NCBI GenBank assembly: GCA_035690065.1
Contig: DASSKW010000063.1
Location: 1 to 14,427 of the forward strand
Reading direction: 5' to 3'
DNA: 14,427 nucleotides
DNA from: DASSKW01 sp035690065
Lineage (GTDB): Bacteria > Pseudomonadota > Gammaproteobacteria > Natronospirales > REEB76
The notes under the pieces are model-generated. The model ran no database searches and was not told the DNA's origin. It worked only from the letters and a program-made list of their open reading frames with translations. The position numbers and the translations under genes are program-made. Every line of letters begins with the position of its first letter. Positions within the stretch are counted from its first letter, which is position 1. Shown here one piece after another: positions 9,425 to 14,427 of this stretch.

Positions 9425-11167
9425 ATGCCCACGCTGAACTGGATCGGAAAACAAGCTGTCGTCAAACACCATCAGGATGTGCCGTACCGGCTGCTGGAAC
9501 CGGTGCCGGCACTTTCACTCCCCGCTCGTCCTGAGTCCTTCGACCATGCTCAGGGCAGGCTTAGCGATCCGCCGAGCCGCGAAGTCGAAGGGCAGCAGGA
9601 AACCGCAGATTTCGGCGGCAATCTCATCGTCCAGGGCGACAACCTCCACGCACTGAAGGCGCTGCTGCCGCGTTACGCCGGGCAGGTCAAGTGCATCTAC
9701 ATCGATCCGCCGTACAACACCGGCAACGAAGGCTGGGTCTATAACGACAACGTCAACAGTCCCGAAATCCGCAAATGGCTGGGCGAAGTGGTGGGCCGCG
9801 AAGGCGAGACCCTGGATCGCCACGATCGCTGGCTGTGCATGATGTATCCGCGTCTGGTGTTGCTGAAACAGTTTCTGCGGGAAGATGGCTCCATTTGGAT
9901 TTCAATGGATGAGTCAGAAATCACACACTTACGTTCCATTATGGATGAGGTATTTGGAAGACAGCAATTCGTCGCTTGTAACGCATGGCAAAAACGTTAC
10001 TCACGCGAAAACAGAGGCGCGATTGGCGACGTCCATGAATATGTGCTGGTGTATGCATTAAATTCCGAGTTATTTCAGACCACCAGGAATCGTGTGCCTA
10101 TTGATGAAAAACAAGCTGCAGTTTACAAAAACCCTAATAATGATCCAAAGGGACGTTGGCGCGGTATTCCTATGACGGCCCAAGGATTTAGACCTAATCA
10201 AATGTATGAAATTGAGACTCCATCGGGACGTAAAGTTCGCCCCCCGGAAGGACGGTGTTGGTCAACAATTGAAAGTGAATTTTTAAAACTTAAATCTGAA
10301 GGTAGGATTTACTTTGGAAAAGATGGCAATTCACAACCAAATATTATTCGGTATCTAACCGAAGTAGAAGGTTTCGTGCCTTGGACTTGGTGGCCTCATG
10401 AGGAAGTCGGGCACACAGATGAAGCTAAAAAAGAAATTCAAAGTTTATTTGGTACTCAAACAGCTTTTGATACTCCGAAACCTACCCGTTTAATTCAGCG
10501 TATTTTGCAAATCGCTTCCAATAAGAATGATTTGATTCTCGATTCCTTCGCCGGTTCCGGCACCACCGGCCATGCGGTTCTGAAACAAAATGCCGAAGAC
10601 GGTGGCAAGCGCCGATTCATTCTGGTGGAGATGGACGACAACATCGCGCGCAATGTAACGGCCGAGCGCGTGAAGCGCGTCGCGCAGGGTTATCGTAAAG
10701 GAAAAGACGCCCTCACCCCCACCCCTCTCCCGGAGGGCGAGGGGAAAGATTGGGTTGCAGGACTCGGCGGCGGCTTCCAGTTCTGTACCTTGTCCAAAGA
10801 ACCGCTGTTTACTGCGGAAGGCCAGATACGCAACGATGTCCGGTTCGCGCAACTGGCGGAATTCGTCTGGTTCAGGGAGACGGGGTCGGGCTTGCCCGTT
10901 CACCCTTCGACAGGCTCAGGGCGAACGGCTTTGAATTCGCCATTGCTGGGCGTGCACGCAGGCCGCGCGATCTACCTTCTATATAACGGCATCCTCAAGG
11001 ACAAATCCGTGAACGGCGGCAACGTGCTCACCGGCAAGGTGCTGGAGGTGTTACCGGCGTTCGACGGACCGAAGGTGATCTATGCCGCTGCCTGCCGTCT
11101 GGGTGAACCGCGCTTGCGTCGCGAGGGCATCGTGTTCAAACAGACACCCTACGCACTGGCGGTGTAA
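9425..11167 (+). CDS. mod: Type III-like site-specific DNA methyltransferase (Mod)
   Basis: This 580-residue DNA methyltransferase is of the beta class, with catalytic motif IV, DPPY (D94-Y97), before the SAM-binding motif I, DSFAGSGTT (373-381). This order and DPPY are typical of type III Mod N6-adenine enzymes. The target recognition region lies between them. Bases from about 9893 to 10540 are clearly AT-rich (one 60-base line has 16 G+C, against 38 in a line covering motif IV), which suggests exchange of the specificity segment. Three dispersed palindromic repeats are read in frame: residues about 34-56, the TPTPLPEGEG stretch near 430, and PVHPSTGSG near 492-500. No good Shine-Dalgarno precedes ATG 9425. 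The stop lies two bases before the next gene. Function depends on the Res partner downstream for restriction. Confidence 0.93.
   Translation: MPTLNWIGKQAVVKHHQDVPYRLLEPVPALSLPARPESFDHAQGRLSDPPSREVEGQQETADFGGNLIVQGDNLHALKALLPRYAGQVKCIYIDPPYNTGNEGWVYNDNVNSPEIRKWLGEVVGREGETLDRHDRWLCMMYPRLVLLKQFLREDGSIWISMDESEITHLRSIMDEVFGRQQFVACNAWQKRYSRENRGAIGDVHEYVLVYALNSELFQTTRNRVPIDEKQAAVYKNPNNDPKGRWRGIPMTAQGFRPNQMYEIETPSGRKVRPPEGRCWSTIESEFLKLKSEGRIYFGKDGNSQPNIIRYLTEVEGFVPWTWWPHEEVGHTDEAKKEIQSLFGTQTAFDTPKPTRLIQRILQIASNKNDLILDSFAGSGTTGHAVLKQNAEDGGKRRFILVEMDDNIARNVTAERVKRVAQGYRKGKDALTPTPLPEGEGKDWVAGLGGGFQFCTLSKEPLFTAEGQIRNDVRFAQLAEFVWFRETGSGLPVHPSTGSGRTALNSPLLGVHAGRAIYLLYNGILKDKSVNGGNVLTGKVLEVLPAFDGPKVIYAAACRLGEPRLRREGIVFKQTPYALAV
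9526..9592. repeat. Dispersed palindromic repeat read in frame within mod (copy 1)
   Basis: CCTTCGAC (9537-9544) and GTCGAAGG (9584-9591) are perfect inverted arms. CCTGAG (9530-9535) and CTCAGG (9549-9554) form a second pair. The wording 'CTGAGTCCTTCGAC...GCTCAGG' belongs to a repeat type scattered through many proteobacterial genomes. It encodes residues about 34-56 of Mod, upstream of the conserved GDNLHAL block. Confidence 0.65.
9893..10540 (+). other. AT-rich target-recognition segment of mod
   Basis: The base composition drops sharply just after the PPY-domain block and recovers at the codons leading into DSFAGSGTT. Example lines: 10261-10320 has 16 of 60 G+C, and 9661-9720 has 38 of 60. 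The reading frame is intact. The segment coincides with the specificity region of beta-class methyltransferases, so recombination from a foreign allele is the simplest explanation. The edges are approximate, judged by eye. Confidence 0.7.
10710..10744. repeat. Dispersed C-rich repeat read in frame within mod (copy 2)
   Basis: The stretch contains CCCCTC (10722-10727) and GAGGGG (10739-10744) as inverted arms around CCGGAGG. It starts with CCCTCACCCCCACCCC, the well-known repeat that translates as LTPTPLPxGEG when read through. It inserts this peptide after RVAQGYRKGKDA in Mod without breaking the frame. Confidence 0.7.
10896..10928. repeat. Dispersed palindromic repeat read in frame within mod (copy 3)
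   Basis: CCGTTC-a-CCCT (10896-10906) pairs with AGGG-c-GAACGG (10918-10928) around an 11-base loop containing TCGACAGGCTC. This is a near-perfect hairpin of the 'CCCTTCGACAGGCTCAGGG' repeat family. It translates as PVHPSTGSGRT in Mod. It shares its core words with copy 1 (CCTTCGAC, GCTCAGGG), so both probably come from one family. Confidence 0.75.
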
Positions 11168-11169
11168 TA

Positions 11170-11697
11170 ATGGAAATCAACCCGCGCATCCTTGTCATGG
11201 CCGGGCCAAATGGCGCAGGCAAGACCACGTTTGCCCGGGAGTTTCTGCCGCAGGAAGCCGGTTGCCCGATTTTCGTCAATGCCGACCTGATCGCAGCGGG
11301 GCTTTCTCCATTTGAACCCGGTCTCGCCGGTTTTCGTGCCGGTCGATTGATGCTGGAAGAGATAACCCGGCATGTTGCGGAGCGGGAAAATTTTGCGTTT
11401 GAAACCACGCTTGCAGGGCTGGGTTATGCGCGCCTGATCCGGGCGTGGAAAGCATCCGGCTACCGGGTGAAAATCATCTTTCTCAAGCTCGATAGTCCCG
11501 AACAGGCTATTGCCCGAGTGGCCGAGCGCGTTCGTCAGGGCGGACACAATGTGCCGGAACAGGTCATACGCCGCCGCTTCCATACCGGACTTGAGAATTT
11601 CAACAAATTTTATGCGCCATTGGCAAATGCCTGGGCGCTGTACGACAATTCGGGCGATTTGCCCGTATTGCTTGATTGGAGATCTGCCGATGAATGA
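11170..11697 (+). CDS. Zeta-toxin-like P-loop kinase family protein
   Basis: This 175-residue P-loop protein has Walker A GPNGAGKTT (12-20), then NADLIAAGLSPF (37-48) with D39, FETTLAG (77-83), and a basic R/RRRF segment (120-137) that could form the lid. This is the pattern of the chromosomal zeta-toxin-like family. Classical zeta toxins phosphorylate UDP-activated sugars of the cell wall, but the activity of these short relatives is not established. The ATG lies two bases after the mod stop, and the 3' end overlaps the next small gene. It therefore sits inside a restriction-modification operon. It may be the toxin half of a pair with the small downstream protein, or an accessory of the restriction system. 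Family call is good; function is open. Confidence 0.85.
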   Translation: MEINPRILVMAGPNGAGKTTFAREFLPQEAGCPIFVNADLIAAGLSPFEPGLAGFRAGRLMLEEITRHVAERENFAFETTLAGLGYARLIRAWKASGYRVKIIFLKLDSPEQAIARVAERVRQGGHNVPEQVIRRRFHTGLENFNKFYAPLANAWALYDNSGDLPVLLDWRSADE

Positions 11698-11896
11698 CAA
11701 ACCCATAACACAGTCCGGAGATGAGGATTTGCGCAACTCCTGGATTGCGCTGTTGCGTGCTGCGGCACGTGCGCGGGAACTGGCTCGGCAAACCGGAACA
11801 CGGCTGGTAGTGCAGCAGGGCGGGAAGTTGCGCTATATCACTCCGGAGCCGGCGTCGGTCGCAGAGGAACAGGGTTCTTATGGAAAGAAAACCTGA
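11690..11896 (+). CDS. Small conserved-type protein paired with zeta-like kinase
   Basis: This 68-residue protein starts at ATG 11690, eight bases before the end of the kinase gene. Residues 13-33 (LRNSWIALLRAAARARELARQ) form an amphipathic, arginine- and alanine-rich helix, and residues 38-51 (RLVVQQGGKLRYIT) look like two short strands. Small proteins of this shape often follow zeta-like kinase genes, and I believe they form a conserved pair. An antitoxin role is plausible but unproven. The longer in-frame reading from 11510 would lie almost wholly inside the kinase gene and is rejected. No DNA-binding motif is obvious. Confidence 0.72.
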   Translation: MNDKPITQSGDEDLRNSWIALLRAAARARELARQTGTRLVVQQGGKLRYITPEPASVAEEQGSYGKKT

Positions 11897-11951
11897 GTCA
11901 GGGAAGCGGATTCAACGGGATTACTGGACCTGCCGGATCGTAAAACCATGA
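11880..11951 (+). CDS. Possible 23-codon linking ORF before res
   Basis: ATG 11880 to TGA 11949-11951 encodes a basic peptide, MERKPESGKRIQRDYWTCRI plus VKP. It overlaps the end of the small gene by 17 bases and ends in ATGA with the res start at 11948. It fills the only sizeable gap in the operon and could pass ribosomes on to res. It may equally be chance. Confidence 0.25.
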   Translation: MERKPESGKRIQRDYWTCRIVKP

Positions 11952-14427
11952 CCGCATTTGTCGCCAAGGAATACCAGGCCGAAGTGCTGCACTCGGTGCA
12001 GTGTTATCTGCGCGCCTGCCGCGACAAGGGTAATGCCAATACGGCATTCTATGAAACCACGCTGGCGCTGTGGGGACAGGGAACGACCTATCATCCGCTG
12101 AGTGATTTCAATCCGGCGATGCCGTATTTCTGTTTGCGGGTGCCGACCGGCGGTGGCAAGACCTGGCTGGCGGCGAGTTGCGTGACGTATGTGAACGATC
12201 TGCTGTTGCGGGTGCCGCACAGTGTAGTGCTGTGGCTGGTGCCGTCCAATGCCATTCGTGAACAGACACTGAAAGCACTGAAGAACCCACATCACCCTTA
12301 TCACGCGGCTTTGCGGGATGCCGGACCGGTGACGGTGCTGGATATCGAGGAAGCCAAGAGCGTCACGCCCGCGACGCTGGCGACCTCCACCACGGTGATC
12401 GTGTGTACCCGGCAGGCGTTCCAGGTGGAGGAGACCGAAGGTCGCAAGGTCTATGAATCCAACGGCGCACTGATGGCGCATTTTGCCGATCTGCAGCCTG
12501 AGCAGCGCAGTGAATTGCTCATGGACGATAACGGTACTGCCCCGTATTCGCTTGCCAACGTGTTGCGCCTGCACCGGCCGTTCGTGATTGTTGACGAAGC
12601 GCACAACAGCCGCACCGATCTTGGATTCGACATGCTGCGGCGTTTGAATCCTTCCGGCATTCTGGAACTCACCGCGACTCCCGATACCGAGCGTACGCCG
12701 AGCAATGTGTTGCATAGTGTGTGGGCGGCGGAGTTGAAATCGGCGCACATGATAAAGCTGCCGATCCTGCTGGAAGCGCAGCCGGATTGGCAGAAGTGTC
12801 TGAACCAGGCGCTGGCCTGGCGCAACGAACTGCATGGCAAGGCGGACGCCGAGCGGCGTCAGGGCGCCGCGTATCTGCGGCCGCTGGTGTTGATCCAGGC
12901 CGAGCCGAAACGGCAGGGCGTCGAGACGCGCCATGTGGATGTGGTGTGGGAGGAGTTGCAGAAGAATCACGGCATCCCCGTCAGTGAAATCGTGCGCTCA
13001 ACCAGCGAATACAGCGAGCTGGAGAAGATCGAAAAGGAATATCCGCACGGCATTGCGGACGAACGCTGCCCTGTGAAATACGTGATTACCCAGCGCGCGC
13101 TGGCGGAAGGCTGGGATTGTCCGTTTGCCTACATTCTGGTGAGTATGGCCGAATTGCATTCGGCTACGGCAGTCGAACAACTGCTGGGCCGGATTCTGCG
13201 CCAGCCTCTTGCTGTGCCACGCACGGATGATTCGCTCAATCAGTCTTACGCCTACGTGGTGTCGCGCAGTTTCCGCGATACCGCCAACAGCCTGCGTGAC
13301 AGTTTGATAAAAGGCGCCGGTTTCGAGCGCCGCGAAGCACAGGATTTCGTGTCTGCACGCGATCCCGAGGAAGCCATATTCGATTTCGAGCGCAATGCCG
13401 GGCGCATCGAATTCACACCAATCGCTGTGCCGCTCTCCGAAGTGCCGGCGAAACGCGAATTGAAGGCGCTGGGTGATAAAGTGGAGTGGGATGACAAGGA
13501 AAAGAAACTGGTCATCAACGAACCGCTGGATGCCGCCGATACCGCTGCGGTGCAGGCGGCAGTGAAAAGCGAACAGGCACGCAATACGATTGCCCAGGCG
13601 GCGGAGGCAAGCCGTCAGCAGGCGACCGCGCAGTTCTTTCAGACACCCGCCGAACAAGGCAAGCATTTTGAGGTGCCGCAACTCGGTTTGCGTGTGCAGG
13701 GGGAACTGCAACTGTTCGATGATCCGGAAGTGCTGGATTATCCATGGGAACTGTCGCCTTACGATGCCGAGCCCACCGCGCAGCAATTGCAGCGCCTCGC
13801 CGACAACGAAGCAGGGGAAACCGGAACCATTGATATGGATGAAGACGCCGGCACGTTGCGCGTGGATTTCATGGCTGGCCTGACCCGCGACCTGGAATTG
13901 AGTTATCGACCGGAACACCTCGATGAAGCGGGTCTGGCAGCGTGGTTTTGCCGTAATCTTCCCGACCCCACCATCACCCATGCCAGCAAGCGCACATTTG
14001 TGGTGCGCTGGATCAGCAGCCTGTTGCAGCGCGAGGGCATGAACCTGGCGCGGCTGAACGCGCGCAAATTTTTGTTGCGGCAGCTATTACAGGACCGTAT
14101 CCGGGATTTGCGTCTGACTGCGGTCAGGAAAGCCTATCAGGAAACACTGTTTGCCGATAGCGCTGCTGCCAACATAGTGGTAGGCGGTGAAGAGCTTACG
14201 TTTGATTTTCCAGAGTACGGCTATGCACCGACCCGCACTTACGACGGGCGCTTCGGCCCCGCGCATTTCCGCAAGCATTATTACGCGCAAGTGGGCGATT
14301 TCGACAGCAGGGAAGAATACGAATGCGCCTGCTGGCTGGACGATCAGGCGCAAAAAGGCCGGATTGAATTCTGGGTGCGCAACCTGGCACGCAAGCCCAT
14401 GTGCGCATTCTTTCTGCAGAAAGCCGA
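11948..14427 (+). CDS. res: Type III-like restriction subunit (Res), 3' end outside window
   Basis: This is a superfamily 2 helicase/translocase that would power restriction with Mod. From ATG 11948, 826 complete codons are open to the window edge with no stop. Motifs in order: Walker A VPTGGGKT (65-72), DEAH box VIVDEAH (213-219), motif III LTATP (241-245), a second RecA domain with ITQRALAEGWDCP, and motif VI QLLGRILRQ (411-419), whose arginines serve ATP hydrolysis. After about residue 500 comes a linker and a C-terminal region. The PD-(D/E)XK nuclease motif expected near the C-terminus (YPDF...EYKG type) is not reached; the last codons read FFLQKAE. The start has no clear Shine-Dalgarno and may depend on coupling through the overlapping 23-codon ORF. 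Intactness of the nuclease cannot be judged. Confidence 0.92.
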   Translation, partial: MTAFVAKEYQAEVLHSVQCYLRACRDKGNANTAFYETTLALWGQGTTYHPLSDFNPAMPYFCLRVPTGGGKTWLAASCVTYVNDLLLRVPHSVVLWLVPSNAIREQTLKALKNPHHPYHAALRDAGPVTVLDIEEAKSVTPATLATSTTVIVCTRQAFQVEETEGRKVYESNGALMAHFADLQPEQRSELLMDDNGTAPYSLANVLRLHRPFVIVDEAHNSRTDLGFDMLRRLNPSGILELTATPDTERTPSNVLHSVWAAELKSAHMIKLPILLEAQPDWQKCLNQALAWRNELHGKADAERRQGAAYLRPLVLIQAEPKRQGVETRHVDVVWEELQKNHGIPVSEIVRSTSEYSELEKIEKEYPHGIADERCPVKYVITQRALAEGWDCPFAYILVSMAELHSATAVEQLLGRILRQPLAVPRTDDSLNQSYAYVVSRSFRDTANSLRDSLIKGAGFERREAQDFVSARDPEEAIFDFERNAGRIEFTPIAVPLSEVPAKRELKALGDKVEWDDKEKKLVINEPLDAADTAAVQAAVKSEQARNTIAQAAEASRQQATAQFFQTPAEQGKHFEVPQLGLRVQGELQLFDDPEVLDYPWELSPYDAEPTAQQLQRLADNEAGETGTIDMDEDAGTLRVDFMAGLTRDLELSYRPEHLDEAGLAAWFCRNLPDPTITHASKRTFVVRWISSLLQREGMNLARLNARKFLLRQLLQDRIRDLRLTAVRKAYQETLFADSAAANIVVGGEELTFDFPEYGYAPTRTYDGRFGPAHFRKHYYAQVGDFDSREEYECACWLDDQAQKGRIEFWVRNLARKPMCAFFLQKA

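Noticed and set aside
11921..12970. 349-codon open frame on the minus strand
   Set aside because: It is antisense to res, whose helicase motifs are unambiguous. The minus-strand frame is a compositional shadow.
12998..13981. 327-codon open frame on the minus strand
   Set aside because: Antisense shadow of res with no recognisable motif.

Overview
The window is bacterial chromosomal DNA of moderately high GC content. It most resembles a beta- or gammaproteobacterium, because Kup, DedA, MetF and MetH read close to their Escherichia coli relatives, with full-length cobalamin-type MetH. It also carries two dispersed imperfect-palindrome repeat families that are common in environmental proteobacteria. 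The exact lineage cannot be fixed from sequence reading alone.

Layout. (1) Positions 1-2231 hold the 3' part of a kup potassium transporter gene and a closely spaced dedA-family membrane protein gene. (2) Positions 2228-2522 hold a dense regulatory leader. A near-consensus sigma70 promoter has its -35 box inside the dedA stop region. It is followed by a SAM-II-type aptamer, an intrinsic terminator, and a second SAM-II/SAM-V-like aptamer whose pseudoknot strand abuts the metF Shine-Dalgarno sequence. (3) Positions 2523-7144 hold metF and metH, which overlap at TGATG. They form the methyl branch of methionine synthesis: 5,10-methylene-THF to 5-methyl-THF to methionine. S-adenosylmethionine made from methionine would be the feedback ligand of the leader. 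(4) Positions 7272-8552, on the minus strand, hold a 426-codon gene I do not recognise. (5) Positions 8569-9379 hold a TacA/TacT-like ribbon-helix-helix plus GNAT toxin-antitoxin pair, divergent from the unknown gene and sharing a 52-base gap with it. (6) Positions 9425-14427 hold a type III-like restriction-modification operon, ordered mod, zeta-toxin-like P-loop kinase, small protein, res. The res gene runs off the right edge before its nuclease motif.

The left half is housekeeping sequence and the right half is a small defence island. The two most notable things are the tandem SAM aptamers, with apparent transcriptional and translational expression platforms, and the architecture of the restriction operon. 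The mod gene has an AT-rich target-recognition segment and three dispersed repeats read in frame, and a kinase/small-protein pair sits between mod and res.
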